The translations under genes and the position numbers were made by a program. Under the pieces are notes generated by a model, which saw only the letters and a program-made list of their open reading frames with translations, ran no database searches and had not been told where the DNA came from. From assembly GCF_023617245.1 (NCBI RefSeq), contig NZ_CP067396.1:5049001-5113000 (forward strand): a stretch of DNA of 64,000 nt. Reading direction: 5' to 3'. Shown one piece after another: positions 1 to 8,628 of this stretch; position 1 is the first letter of the stretch; each line of letters starts with the position of its first letter. The stretch is from Lysobacter enzymogenes. GTDB taxonomy: Bacteria > Pseudomonadota > Gammaproteobacteria > Xanthomonadales > Xanthomonadaceae.

Positions 1-338
1 GCAATCTGTTGCGGCGACCAGCACCGTTCCAGCCAATAGCGCACGCGTCGCCACAGCACGGTGTCGCGTCGCAGCTTGCGGCGCACCCGCGCCCGTCGCC
101 GCAGCCGTTGGGCCCGCCGGCCCGCCCGGGTCGCATCGTAGCCAGGGTCGAAACGGGGGCGTCCGCGCAGCGGCGGCCCCGAATGGGACCGAAACCCATT
201 ACGGCGCAACTCGCGAGCAATAGTGCTTTGCGCCCGACCCAACGTCTGGGCGATTTGCCGTCCGCTCGCCCCTTGGGCGATCAAGACCATGATGGCCCCG
301 CGCTCTTCCGCGCTCAGATGTGAATACTGCTGGCCCAT
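1..338 (-). CDS. IS30-family transposase, N-terminal part (runs off the window)
   Basis: The minus strand reads open from an ATG at 338 to the first base, giving about 112 residues with no stop. The protein begins MGQQYSHLSAEERGAIMVL and continues with an IAQTLGRAQSTIARELRRNG helix-turn-helix, the typical N-terminal DNA-binding region of IS30 transposases (H-x-L-[ST]-x-x-ER motif, then an HTH for inverted-repeat recognition). Arg-rich sequence follows, as in the linker before the DDE catalytic domain. The catalytic domain would lie outside the window, so it is unknown whether the element is intact. The start codon is chosen because the HLSxxER motif usually lies within the first ten residues. 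Confidence 0.85.
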   Translation of the reverse strand, partial: MGQQYSHLSAEERGAIMVLIAQGASGRQIAQTLGRAQSTIARELRRNGFRSHSGPPLRGRPRFDPGYDATRAGRRAQRLRRRARVRRKLRRDTVLWRRVRYWLERCWSPQQI

Positions 339-381
339 TCACAGTGCCTCACTGAGGTGATGCACTTGAAGTTAGAGACCA
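1..381 (-). mobile_element. IS30-family insertion sequence, one end only
   Basis: The transposase start at 338 lies about 40 bases inside a probable element end. The outermost part of this end, near 362-381, reads on the minus strand GGTCTCTAACTTCAAGTGCA, which fits the style of IS30-family terminal inverted repeats. Only one end is in the window, so the partner repeat and any target duplication cannot be seen and the outer boundary is approximate. Confidence 0.6.
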
Positions 382-384
382 GCG

Positions 385-780
385 TTACTTTCTTTGTGGC
401 TTAAGACAAAGAAAGTGACCCGGCCGCTTGCGGACGGAAGCTCTTGATGGTCGCTTGTCGTCACCCGTACGCACACCCAAAGACGAACCCCACCGCGGCA
501 CGCCCCCTGTAGGAGCGGCGCAAGCCGCGACCGCGCCATCGCAAACACAGTGAAAGTTTCGGCGTAGTTGCGTTGTCGCGGTCGCGGCTCGCGCCGCTCC
601 TACAGTCGGGTACGCAACCCCTCGCCCGTCATTCCGGCGAAAGCCGGAACCCATGTTGACGTTGCTGCTACTTTCGCCGTTACCGATGTGTCGCGCGACG
701 ACAAGCGAACATCAAAAGCTTTCGTCCGCAAGCGGCCGAGCTACTTTCTTTTGTCAGCGCGACAAAAGAAAGTAGCCAAA
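385..780. repeat. Nested long inverted repeat (about 80-bp arms) enclosing two smaller repeat families
   Basis: The left arm (about 386-465) and right arm (about 690-778) are near-perfect reverse complements. Both contain a CAAAGAAAGT/ACTTTCTTT-type hairpin and the shared core CCGCTTGCGGAC, and both run into a CGCTTGTCGTC block. Between them lie a complete GTAGGAGCGG-type repeat pair (506-606) and one half of the ATTCCGGCGAAAGCC repeat (626-656). No credible gene was seen inside. It looks like a composite intergenic repeat next to the IS end. Confidence 0.8.
506..606. repeat. REP-like inverted pair (GTAGGAGCGGCGCAAGCC family)
   Basis: CCTGTAGGAGCGGCGCAAGC at the left is mirrored by GCTCGCGCCGCTCCTACAG at the right, separated by about 40 bases. 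The same unit recurs at 18522, 29398, 44658, 48239, 50178 and, in everted orientation, 52724. It is always between genes. Confidence 0.9.
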
Positions 781-789
781 GAAAAACGC

Positions 790-1253
790 TTGTTTAAGGT
801 CACGAGCCACTAGGTCCAGCACCGGGCGCGGGGATGCGCCGTAAGGGGCATCCATGCCCCTACGGCGCACGCGCGCATCCATGCGCGCGCCCTCCGGGTC
901 TGCGGAACAAGGGCCTCGCGCAAGGTAGCGACCAAGCAACAGCAACAGCAGAAGTGGCAACGATGGCGATGCAAGGGCAGGCAAGGCAAGCGATGCAATC
1001 GCGCCAACCTCCCGCCATCCGCAACCTCACGACAACCGCGCCGCCGGCAAAAGCCGCGCACGACCCATCGGGCGAACCAAGCCGCCTCGCCGCAGGAAAC
1101 ATCCGGATTCCCAACCGGCCGCGGGAACCCGCGACCCACGCCGGCGCGTCGCCGGCGGTCCATCCGCGCCGCTATGCCGGCAGCGCGCCCACCGTCGCGT
1201 CGCGTCGCGCGCGCTTCGCGCGCACGCGCCGCATGCCTTGGCCGCCGTAGCGA
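790..1253. other. Gene-free stretch with short hairpins
   Basis: No coding region with plausible composition or homology was seen on either strand. It contains a near-perfect palindrome at 836-868 (GCGCCGTAAGGGGCA, 4-base loop, then its complement) followed by a second one at 871-888 (GCGCGCATCCATGCGCGC). These may act as terminators or be degenerate repeats. Confidence 0.6.
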
Positions 1254-1733
1254 TCAACGCACCGCCGCGTCCATCCACGCGGCCATTTCCTTGACGTCGG
1301 TTTCGCTCAGCTCGGTCGCGCCGGGCACGTTGCGCGGCGACGCGTCGTCTTCCTCGACCGGGCCGCGCTTCTTCTTGCCCTTCGCCGGCACCTGCGTGCC
1401 CGGGATCGGCTGCACGCCGCCCGTCGACGAAGGGCTGACCACCATGACGTACTCGCTGGAGCCGTCGGGCCAGACCACCTTGAAGGTGCTGCCCGGCGGC
1501 AAGGTCGAGAACGGCGCGCCGCTCTGGGCACGGTAGACCGCCGCGATCTGCGCCGCGCTCAACGAGCGCCGCGTCGGCTTGGAGTCCACCGAGGTCACCG
1601 CGACCTGTCCCAGCTCGCGGTAGTCCGCGCCGAACACGTCGATCATCACGCCGGCGGCGCCGACCGAGTAGGCGCTCAACAGCAACGCCCAGAACCCGAT
1701 CTTGGCCGTGCGCTTGAAGTGCTCGCGTTTCAT
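1254..1733 (-). CDS. Hypothetical membrane-anchored protein, 159 aa
   Basis: The protein starts MKREHFKRTAKIGFWALLLS, a basic N-terminus followed by one hydrophobic segment (about residues 12-30), so it is probably a signal anchor or uncleaved signal. The rest is soluble, with a Lys-rich patch (KGKKKRGP) and an acidic C-terminal part (VEEDDASP, then TELSETDVKEM). The start ATG overlaps the stop of the upstream gene as ATGA, which fixes this start and implies translational coupling. No family was recognised. A larger reading frame continues upstream through the preceding gene but is a shadow of it. Confidence 0.7.
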   Translation of the reverse strand: MKREHFKRTAKIGFWALLLSAYSVGAAGVMIDVFGADYRELGQVAVTSVDSKPTRRSLSAAQIAAVYRAQSGAPFSTLPPGSTFKVVWPDGSSEYVMVVSPSSTGGVQPIPGTQVPAKGKKKRGPVEEDDASPRNVPGATELSETDVKEMAAWMDAAVR

Positions 1734-2767
1734 TTCATCCTCTCTTCGCCAGTCAGCGAATGGACCATCTCTTGCACCACCTCCGCCCCTTGCCGCGGGA
1801 TCGCGGCGTCGTAGACGAAGTCTGCGAAATCCTGCTGCGGGTCTTGCGAACAGATGCCGCCGTTGGCGCAGTAGCTCGTCATCAACGAGCCGCCCGCGCT
1901 GCAGTCCTGTCCGAGCCGGCACGCCGCCAGCTGCCAGGCCAGTTCGGCGAACTGGGTCCCGGACACGCGCTGGTAGTCGAAACCGGCGCTGCGGCCGTTG
2001 GCGGCGATGCCCATGCCGGCGGCCAGCGCCGAGAACGCTTCCGGGTCCTTGGAACGCACCACCCGGTCGATCAGGTTGAGGCGATAGTCCTCGGTCTTCT
2101 CCAACGGCTTGCCCGCGCTCATCAGCGAAGCCTCCGCCGCCAGGCTGCCGGCTTGCGCCGCCTCGATCCGCTTGACCAGGATCATCGGGTAGTCCAACCC
2201 GTCTTCCGGGGCGAAGCGCGCGCAGCGCTCGCTGACCCGGTTGCGCGCGCTCGCCATCGCCGCCGCGCCGCGCAGTTTCATCGCTTCCATCGCGCGGGTG
2301 TCGTTGCGGTAGTCGACCGGCGCGCTGGAATAGTTGGCGCAGTAGTCGTAGACGCGGGTCAGCAGCCAGATCGCCTCGGCCTCGCCGGACTCGGCGCGCA
2401 GGCGCAGCGATTGCGCGAACGAATACAGGTCCGGGGTCTGTTCGAACTGCTGGCGCAGCGCGGTGGGCGCGCGCAGCGGCGCGCGCGCGTTGCTGCGCGG
2501 CGCGGTGCGGATCGGCGGCTCGCGCGCCGGGTCGGCCTGCGGATTGCCGCGCGGCAGGTCGCCGGCCATCGGCGCGGCGACGATGTCGCTCAACGCGGCC
2601 GGCGCCGATCCCGCCGCGCCGCGGTGGGCGTAGGCGTAGACCAGGGCGCCGCCGAGCAACGCCGCGGCCGCCGCCATCGCCAGCCCGCGCGCGCTCATGC
2701 GCGCACCCGCGCGCGAGGGCAGGCGCGGGTCTTGCGGGCAGGCGGAAGGGCAGGCATCGGACATCAA
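1730..2767 (-). CDS. Hypothetical single-TM protein, 345 aa
   Basis: One N-terminal hydrophobic stretch (residues about 28-45, AMAAAAALLGGALVYAYA) is followed by a long, mostly helical soluble region containing several Cys residues. Helix-rich content such as SLRLRAESGEAEAIWLLTRV suggests Sel1/TPR-like packing, but no repeat could be counted with certainty. The first ATG at 2767 is used; an internal Met at residue 24 directly before the TM would also make a reasonable start. It is coupled by a 4-base overlap to the 159-aa gene downstream, so the two probably work together in the envelope. Function unknown. Confidence 0.65.
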   Translation of the reverse strand: MMSDACPSACPQDPRLPSRAGARMSARGLAMAAAAALLGGALVYAYAHRGAAGSAPAALSDIVAAPMAGDLPRGNPQADPAREPPIRTAPRSNARAPLRAPTALRQQFEQTPDLYSFAQSLRLRAESGEAEAIWLLTRVYDYCANYSSAPVDYRNDTRAMEAMKLRGAAAMASARNRVSERCARFAPEDGLDYPMILVKRIEAAQAGSLAAEASLMSAGKPLEKTEDYRLNLIDRVVRSKDPEAFSALAAGMGIAANGRSAGFDYQRVSGTQFAELAWQLAACRLGQDCSAGGSLMTSYCANGGICSQDPQQDFADFVYDAAIPRQGAEVVQEMVHSLTGEERMK

Positions 2768-2884
2768 GGGGCGCGACTCGCGGCCGGGCAGCAGGCGGGA
2801 CGGACAGGCGCGCCACCCCCGGCAGGGGCGGCGCTGCGAGACGCCGATGATATGTCAAGTGTCCGACGGATGCCTGCGCGATCC

Positions 2885-2912
2885 TTAAAAGTGCACAAAT
2901 TCACACTTTTAA
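2885..2912. promoter_or_regulatory. AT-rich inverted repeat (operator or terminator)
   Basis: TTAAAAGTG, a 10-base spacer, then CACTTTTAA form a 9-bp perfect dyad in a very GC-rich neighbourhood. It sits between the end of the lipoprotein gene (2938) and the start of the 345-aa gene (2767). It could be a terminator for the former, since the arm carries a short T run on the minus strand, or a regulator-binding palindrome in the promoter of the latter. Confidence 0.5.
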
Positions 2913-2937
2913 AGTGCCCACGACCCAGATCGGCGTG

Positions 2938-3975
2938 TTACCCGGCGTCCGCTCCGCGCGGCTCGCCCTCGCCGGCGCACTGCACCGCGGCATGGCGCGC
3001 GGTCGGCGTCTCGCCGGCGGTGACCAGGGTCAGGCGGTCGCCGGCCTCGTTGCGGTAGGCGAAGCTGCAAAAGCCTTGGCCGGTGCCCGAGCAGTCCTCG
3101 ACCTCGGGATAACCGGCTTCGACCATGCCGCTGACGAAGCCGGGCTCTTCGCGCTCGGGCGGCGCCGCGCGCCAGCCGCGCGCGAGTAGGCGTTCGCGCG
3201 CCTGCTTCAACTCGACGCCCTCCACCCGCGGCACCGCGGCGCGGCCGCCGCAGTAGAGGTCGGCCTGCGGCAACGCGGCCAGGGCCAAGGCGCCGTTCTG
3301 GACCCGGACCCGCGCGCGCTGCACCGCCCAGTCGAACACGCCCAGGGCGGCGTCGCCGCGGCGGCGCGCGTCTTCGCCGTCGTCGAAACCCTGCACGCCG
3401 CTGTCGATCTGCGACGCGCCCGCGCCGGGTTCCAGCAATTGCGCCAGCGGCCGGCCGTCGCGGAAGAACAGCAGCCGCCCGCCGCCGGAAGTGCAGCCCA
3501 TGCCGGCGGCCACGCCAGGCGCGACCGCCACGCCGACCACGCGATGGCCCTGCCATTCGCGCTGGGCGAACACCTTCCAGCCCTTGGCTTCGGCGGCGCG
3601 GGCCTCGGCGGACTCGGCGGCGACCGAGCAGTCGCCGCCGACGTCGGCCTCGCCCTCGGCCGGCGGCGCGGGCACTTCGCTCAACGCCTCCAGGCGCAGG
3701 CCGCCGACCTCGCCCAGGACTTGCGCGGACGCGGCCTCGGCGGTGGGCGCGGCAGCGGGTGGCGCGGCCGCAGGCGTCGCGGGCGCCGCCGCAGTCGGCG
3801 CGGCCGGCGTCGCCGCGGGCGCGGGCGCCGGATCGCGCGAGCAGGCCGCCGCCAGGCTCAGCGCGACGCCGAGCGCGAGCAAGCGCGCGGCGGGCAAGGC
3901 CGCCGGCGAGCGGCCGGCCGTGGCCGGGCCCGCACTCGGAAGATCAGAAGCAAATCGGCGAACAATCGCATCCAT
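2938..3975 (-). CDS. Putative lipoprotein with Pro/Ala-rich linker, 345 aa
   Basis: Residues about 31-45 form a hydrophobic signal ending in a lipobox (LAAACS, Cys about 45), indicating export and lipid attachment. An Ala/Pro/Thr low-complexity linker of about 40 residues follows, then a globular C-terminal part with several Cys residues (CSVA, GMGCTS, YCGG, VEDCSG, GFCSF, VQCAG) that could form disulfides in the periplasm. No catalytic motif was recognised. The first ATG gives a long pre-signal segment; a later start is possible. It lies just upstream of, and divergent from, prmA. Confidence 0.65.
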   Translation of the reverse strand: MDAIVRRFASDLPSAGPATAGRSPAALPAARLLALGVALSLAAACSRDPAPAPAATPAAPTAAAPATPAAAPPAAAPTAEAASAQVLGEVGGLRLEALSEVPAPPAEGEADVGGDCSVAAESAEARAAEAKGWKVFAQREWQGHRVVGVAVAPGVAAGMGCTSGGGRLLFFRDGRPLAQLLEPGAGASQIDSGVQGFDDGEDARRRGDAALGVFDWAVQRARVRVQNGALALAALPQADLYCGGRAAVPRVEGVELKQARERLLARGWRAAPPEREEPGFVSGMVEAGYPEVEDCSGTGQGFCSFAYRNEAGDRLTLVTAGETPTARHAAVQCAGEGEPRGADAG

Positions 3976-4083
3976 CAGGCCGTCGCGGCTCCAGGTCCGT
4001 GGTTCCGGAATGGCCCGAACGCTATCTGATCGCGCCGAAACGGGTCAATAATGGCCGCCGTTTTCGCTTCCCCGCGCCCGCCC

Positions 4084-5004
4084 ATGCCCTTCCTGGAACT
4101 GACCCTGCGCTGCAGCGAGGCCGAGCAGCCGCGCTTCGAGGCCGCGCTGGACGACGTCGGCGCGCTCGCCGTGACCATGCTCGACGCCGATGCCGACAGC
4201 AGCAACGAGCGCGCGATCCTCGAACCCGGCGTCGGCGAGACCCCGCTGTGGCAGTCGATCGTGCTCAGCGCGCTGTTCCCGCACGACGCCGACGCGCTGG
4301 TGATCCTGGCCGCGCTGGAATCGTTCGATCCGGAGCTGGACTGGAGCCGGGTCGGCTTCGCCAACGTCGAAGACCAGGACTGGGAACGCGCGTGGATGGA
4401 CCAGTACGCGCCGCTGCAGTTCGGCCGCCGCACCTGGATCGTGCCGTGGAACCAGGAACTGCCGGACGGCGCCGACGTGGCCGATGCCGCGGTGGTGCGC
4501 CTGGACCCGGGCTTGGCGTTCGGCTCGGGCACCCATCCGACCACCGCGCTGTGCCTGGCATGGCTCGATACGCTCGCCGACGCGGGCGAACTCGCCGGCC
4601 GGCGAGTGCTCGATTTCGGCTGCGGCTCGGGCATCCTCGCCCTGGCCGCGCTCAAGCTCGGCGCCGCGCACGCGGTCGGCGTCGACAACGACCCGCAGGC
4701 GCTGATCGCCACCGCCGACAACGCCGAGCGCAACGGCGTCGCCGCGCAGTTGCAGGTGCACCTGCCGCCGGACGAGCCGGTCGAAGCGTATCCGGTGGTG
4801 GTCGCCAACATCCTCGCCTCGGCGTTGATCGCGCTGGCCGACACCCTGGCCGCGCGGGTCGCGCCGGGCGGGCGCATCGCCTTGTCCGGCATCCTCGCCG
4901 GGCAGGAAGACGAAGTGGTCGCGCGTTACGCCGAGGGCTTCGAGCAGTTGCAGGTCGAGCGGCTCGAAGACTGGATCCGGGTCACAGGCGTGCGTCGTCG
5001 CTGA
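4084..5004 (+). CDS. prmA: Ribosomal protein L11 methyltransferase
   Basis: This cytosolic enzyme methylates ribosomal protein L11 using SAM. At 306 aa it matches the family (about 295-305). The N-terminal L11-recognition domain is followed by the catalytic domain with LDPGLAFGSGTHPTT (about residues 140-155), the SAM-binding VLDFGCGSGILALAAL (about 175-190) and the VVVANILASAL motif (about 240). The ATG at 4084 gives MPFLELTLRC, the usual beginning of xanthomonad PrmA; an in-frame ATG at 4051 is less likely. No good Shine-Dalgarno precedes either. It heads the conserved prmA / zinc-ribbon gene / fis arrangement. Confidence 0.95.
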   Translation: MPFLELTLRCSEAEQPRFEAALDDVGALAVTMLDADADSSNERAILEPGVGETPLWQSIVLSALFPHDADALVILAALESFDPELDWSRVGFANVEDQDWERAWMDQYAPLQFGRRTWIVPWNQELPDGADVADAAVVRLDPGLAFGSGTHPTTALCLAWLDTLADAGELAGRRVLDFGCGSGILALAALKLGAAHAVGVDNDPQALIATADNAERNGVAAQLQVHLPPDEPVEAYPVVVANILASALIALADTLAARVAPGGRIALSGILAGQEDEVVARYAEGFEQLQVERLEDWIRVTGVRRR

Positions 5005-5032
5005 GCGCGGCGGCATGGTTGAATAAGCGCCG

Positions 5033-6190
5033 ATGTTCCTCGCCTGCCCCCATTGCGGATACCTGGTCGCGCTGATCGTCGCCAAGGACGGTCCGGCGCG
5101 CGCCTGCCCGCGTTGCGGCGGCTCGCTGCAGAGCGAAGCGCCGTCGGCGCAGGAGGCCGCATCGGCGGTCGTAGCCGTCGCGGCGCCGGTGCCGGATGCG
5201 TTGGTGTCGGATACGTTGGTGCCTGACGCATCGACGCCGGATGCGTCCATCGCGGAGCCAGCGCTGCACGACGCGGCGGACGCGGCGCCGGCCGCGCCGC
5301 AGCCTGCGGCCACGCCCGCGCCTGCGCCTGCGCCGGTGCGCGACGAGATCAGCCTGAGCCTGCGCCGCGCGCCCTCGGCCGCGCCGGTGCGCAACGAAAC
5401 CACGAACCCCGCGCAAACCGGATCGATCATGCCCGCATCGGGCGAGGATCGCGACGATGCCGGCGCGGGCGACGACGCGTCCGATCCGACGCCGCCCGCC
5501 GCGCCGCCGCAGCCGGCGACGGACGCGAGCGAGAACGACGCCGCCAACCCCACCGACGCGCCCGCCGACGCGACCGCCCGCGCACTGCCGCCGCTGACCG
5601 CGACGCCCGTCGCCGCCGCGCCGGCGCGTTCGCGCCGCCAACACAAATCCGAAACCACGGTGACCTCGGCGCGGCGCGCGCCGAGCTTCGCCCGCCAGCA
5701 AGCGCGCGCGCAGGCGCCCAAGCCGCGCGCGCACTGGAGCGGCCCGGCCGCGATCGTCGCGCTGACGCTCGCGCTGGCCTTGCAGTTGCTGCTCGCGCAA
5801 CGCGCCGAGCTGGCCGCCGATGCGCGCTGGCGCCCGCTGGTGAGCGGGCTGTGCGGCGCGCTGGGCTGCACGATTCCGCCGTGGCGCGAACCGTCCGCGC
5901 TGACCATGCTCAACCGCAACGTGCTGCCGGTGCCGGAACGCGCCGGCGCGCTGCGCGCCTCGGCCGGGTTCCGCAACGACGCGCGCTGGCCGCAGCCGTG
6001 GCCGACCCTGGTGCTGAGCCTGGAAGACGTCGATGGCCGCCGGGTCGGCCAGCGCGCGTTCGCTCCCGGGGAGTACCGCCGCGATCACCGCCCGGGCGAG
6101 CTGATCGCCCCGGGGCAGAGCGCGGCGGTCCAGTTCGAGGTGCTCGAACCGGCCCCGCGCGTGGTCGCGTTCACCTTCGACTTCCGTTGA
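5033..6190 (+). CDS. Zinc-ribbon and DUF3426 membrane protein, 385 aa
   Basis: The N-terminus carries a short zinc ribbon (CPHC, 17 residues later CPRCGG), as in MJ0042-type fingers. A long Ala/Pro/Asp-rich disordered region follows, then one transmembrane helix (about residues 237-257, AAIVALTLALALQLLLA). The C-terminal DUF3426 domain has Cys residues (LCGALGCTIPPW) and ends in VVAFTFDFR. Family members sit between prmA and fis in xanthomonads, as here. Molecular role is not established; the likely topology is cytosolic finger, single TM and periplasmic domain. Confidence 0.85.
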   Translation: MFLACPHCGYLVALIVAKDGPARACPRCGGSLQSEAPSAQEAASAVVAVAAPVPDALVSDTLVPDASTPDASIAEPALHDAADAAPAAPQPAATPAPAPAPVRDEISLSLRRAPSAAPVRNETTNPAQTGSIMPASGEDRDDAGAGDDASDPTPPAAPPQPATDASENDAANPTDAPADATARALPPLTATPVAAAPARSRRQHKSETTVTSARRAPSFARQQARAQAPKPRAHWSGPAAIVALTLALALQLLLAQRAELAADARWRPLVSGLCGALGCTIPPWREPSALTMLNRNVLPVPERAGALRASAGFRNDARWPQPWPTLVLSLEDVDGRRVGQRAFAPGEYRRDHRPGELIAPGQSAAVQFEVLEPAPRVVAFTFDFR

Positions 6191-6311
6191 AATTCGACCG
6201 AGTCGCGTTGTCTATAGCGACTCAGGCGCGCTAGACTCGCCCTCCCGTCGGTGCCACGCCCTGTGCGTCCCTGCACGTTCCGACGGACGAACGACTGCTA
6301 CGGGGAAGCAC

Positions 6312-6584
6312 TTGAACGCACTCAACGACCGCAACGATGGCGCACGCTCCGGACCCCGCGTCCCGCTGCGCGACCACGTCGCGACTTCGATCCGTCGTTA
6401 CCTCGGCGACCTGAACGGCAGCGGCACCGAAAACCTCTACGAGATCGCCCTGCGCGAGCTCGAAATCCCGCTGTTCGCCGAAGTGCTGCAGCACTGCGAC
6501 GGCAACCAGAGCCGCGCCGCGGCGATGCTGGGCATCCATCGCGCCACCCTGCGCAAGAAACTGCGCGAGTACGGGCTCGAGTAA
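6312..6584 (+). CDS. fis: DNA-binding protein Fis
   Basis: A 90-aa nucleoid-associated regulator that binds DNA as a homodimer and affects rRNA promoters, recombination and chromosome structure. The C-terminal helix-turn-helix is clear: GNQSRAAAMLGIHRATLRKK (about residues 65-84), preceded by the dimerisation helices. No in-frame ATG precedes the conserved region; the start is a TTG at 6312 preceded by GGGGAAG at suitable spacing. The N-terminal beta-hairpin region is slightly shorter and more variable than in E. coli Fis, as is usual in xanthomonads. Confidence 0.93.
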   Translation: MNALNDRNDGARSGPRVPLRDHVATSIRRYLGDLNGSGTENLYEIALRELEIPLFAEVLQHCDGNQSRAAAMLGIHRATLRKKLREYGLE

Positions 6585-6630
6585 GCCCGCGGCCGCGCGC
6601 GACGCGCGCCCTTACCCGGAATCCGCCGAC

Positions 6631-7389
6631 ATGGACGCCGAACGCGACCTCACCCAGGCCGGCGACTGGCTGCGCCCGTTCCCCGACGCCGCCGACGTCT
6701 TCGCCGCCGACCAGAGACACCTGGCCCGGCACCTGCATCCGCTGTTCTCCATCGACCTGGCCTCCGTCGACCCGCAGTGGTCCGGCTGGCTGCACCTGCT
6801 GAGCCCACTGGAACCCTGCGACGGTCTGGTCGGCCAGTACAGCCAGGTCGAGGACGGCGAACTGCTCAAGCCGAACTGGATCGGCTTCCAGGTCGAGGCC
6901 GACGGCCGCTATCGCCTGCTCGGCGACGCGCGCTACTTCCTGCTCGAATCCAGCGCGCAACAGACGCCCGCGGCGCTGGCGCTGTCGCGCCGCGAGCTGG
7001 AAACGCACTACGCCGAACAAGAGGCCGCCTACGCCGCCTCGCGCGACTACTACCGCCGCCACGGCAAGCTGGTGCGCCTGGACCGCAAGGGCCGGCCCAG
7101 TTACGGCAGCGAAGACGCGGTCGAACTGGTCGAATCCGTCGGCGGCGAAGTCGAGGCCGGCGGCAACTGGGAAGAGACGGTCGAGTTCCCGCTGGAATAC
7201 GGCCGCCCCGGCGGCGCGGACGCGGGCGACGCGGACGAGGTGGTGTGGCCGCTGAGCCCCGCCGGCCGCCGCTTCCGCCACGTCGCCTCGGTGCCGGGCT
7301 GGAACTACCGCACCAGCGGCGCCGATTCGATCCTGCTGTTCTACGAACCGGTCGAACGCTTGGCGTTGCTGAGTTTCGATTGGAGCTGA
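6631..7389 (+). CDS. Hypothetical protein, 252 aa
   Basis: A soluble, acidic, aromatic-rich protein without signal or TM segment. Visible features are LHLLSPLEPCDGLVGQY near residue 50, an acidic helical centre (RRELETHYAEQEAAYAASRD) and a final EPVERLALLSFDWS. Codon usage matches its neighbours, so it is a genuine gene. It lies 46 bases after fis and may be co-transcribed. No family was recognised. Confidence 0.7.
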   Translation: MDAERDLTQAGDWLRPFPDAADVFAADQRHLARHLHPLFSIDLASVDPQWSGWLHLLSPLEPCDGLVGQYSQVEDGELLKPNWIGFQVEADGRYRLLGDARYFLLESSAQQTPAALALSRRELETHYAEQEAAYAASRDYYRRHGKLVRLDRKGRPSYGSEDAVELVESVGGEVEAGGNWEETVEFPLEYGRPGGADAGDADEVVWPLSPAGRRFRHVASVPGWNYRTSGADSILLFYEPVERLALLSFDWS

Positions 7390-7472
7390 GCGCGGCGCGG
7401 CCGTCGCTGGCGGCAACGTCGCTGGCGGCAATCCTGGGCCCGAAGCCCGGAACCTAAACCCCGTAACCCAGC

Positions 7473-7587
7473 CCCGTCGTTCCGGCGAAAGCCGGAACCC
7501 ATTTTGATTTTGCTTCGCAGCGCGAATGCGTTACAGCAAGAGCAAGAGCAAGATCAAAATGGGTTCCGGCTTTCGCCGGAATGACGG
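7473..7587. repeat. Inverted repeat pair of the ATTCCGGCGAAAGCCGGAA family
   Basis: CCGTCGTTCCGGCGAAAGCC on the left and its complement on the right flank about 45 bases. Each half is itself a small hairpin (TTCCGGC/GCCGGAA). A near-identical pair lies at 18386-18497 and a single half at 626-656. It lies between convergent genes. Confidence 0.9.
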
Positions 7588-7653
7588 CTTTGGGGGCAGC
7601 GTCGACGCCGCCGCGGACTCAACCAACTTAAGCGCCTGGCTGCCCGCCCGCGC

Positions 7654-8628
7654 TCACACCCACCAATACCGGATCAGGTGGAAGAACACCGGCGCGGCGA
7701 AACACACCGAATCCAGGCGGTCGAGCACGCCGCCGTGGCCCTCGATCATGTGCCCCCAATCCTTGATCCCGCGGTCGCGCTTGATCGCCGACATCACCAG
7801 GCCGCCGTAGAACCCCATCAGGTTGATCACCAGCGCCAGCGCCGCGGCCTGCCACGGCGTGAACGGGGTGATCCACCACAGCGCCGCGCCCAGCGCGGTG
7901 GCCGAGGCCACGCCGCCGACGAAACCTTCCACCGTCTTCGACGGCGACAGCCGCGGCGCGATCAGGCGCTTGCCGCACAGCTTGCCCCAGATGTACTGCA
8001 GCACGTCCGAGGACTGCACCACGATCACCAGGAACGCCACCAGCAGCAGGTTGCGGCCTTCGTAGCCGGGAATCTTGAGGTTGATCAGCGCCGGCACGTG
8101 CGAGATGCAGAACACGCAGATCATCAGGCCCCACTGCACCTTGGCCGTGCGCTCCAGGTAGCGCGTGGTGTCTTCGCCGACGGTGGACAGGATCGGCAGC
8201 AGCAGGAAGGCGTAGACCGGGATCAGCAGGGTGTAGAGCCCGTACCAGTCGGTGTAGACCAGCCAGTACTGCAGCGGCAAGGCGACGTAGAACGCGGCCA
8301 GCAGCGCGTAATAGTCGCTGCGCCGGGTCGGGGTGAGGGTGATGAACTCGCGCAGCGCGAACAGCGAGACCAGCGCGAACAGCACGATCATGCCGACCCG
8401 GCCGATCGCGAACGCGGCGCCGACCACCAGCGCCATCACCCACCAGGCGCGGATGCGCGCGACCAGGTTGGCGATCACCGCGCTGGGCTTGTCGCGGGTC
8501 TTCCAGCGCAGCCATTCGGACACCAGCGTCGCCAGCAGCAGCACCGCGGCCACGCCGCTGAACAACAACACCGGATGCGACTGCGCGCGCACGAACTCCA
8601 CGACCTGATCCAAACCTGCCCGCTCCAT
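7654..8628 (-). CDS. CdsA/YnbB-like phosphatidate cytidylyltransferase, 324 aa
   Basis: An inner-membrane enzyme predicted to convert phosphatidate and CTP to CDP-diacylglycerol. About eight hydrophobic segments are visible. The family signature near the C-terminus is complete: SAIKRDRGIKDWGHMIEGHG then GVLDRLDS. It is the last gene of an eight-gene operon that resembles E. coli ynbABCD, where the second gene (ynbB) encodes a CdsA paralogue. The genome very likely has its main cdsA elsewhere, so this copy is probably a specialised paralogue (inference). Its ATG overlaps the preceding stop (ATGA). Confidence 0.9.
   Translation of the reverse strand: MERAGLDQVVEFVRAQSHPVLLFSGVAAVLLLATLVSEWLRWKTRDKPSAVIANLVARIRAWWVMALVVGAAFAIGRVGMIVLFALVSLFALREFITLTPTRRSDYYALLAAFYVALPLQYWLVYTDWYGLYTLLIPVYAFLLLPILSTVGEDTTRYLERTAKVQWGLMICVFCISHVPALINLKIPGYEGRNLLLVAFLVIVVQSSDVLQYIWGKLCGKRLIAPRLSPSKTVEGFVGGVASATALGAALWWITPFTPWQAAALALVINLMGFYGGLVMSAIKRDRGIKDWGHMIEGHGGVLDRLDSVCFAAPVFFHLIRYWWV

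Noticed and set aside
9..323. A 104-codon plus-strand frame at the window start
   Set aside because: It is the antisense of the IS30 transposase N-terminus, whose minus-strand protein has clear family motifs.
834..1250. Overlapping 100-140-codon frames on both strands
   Set aside because: Compositions are Arg/Ala/Pro-biased in every frame with no recognisable motif; the region contains hairpins and looks intergenic.
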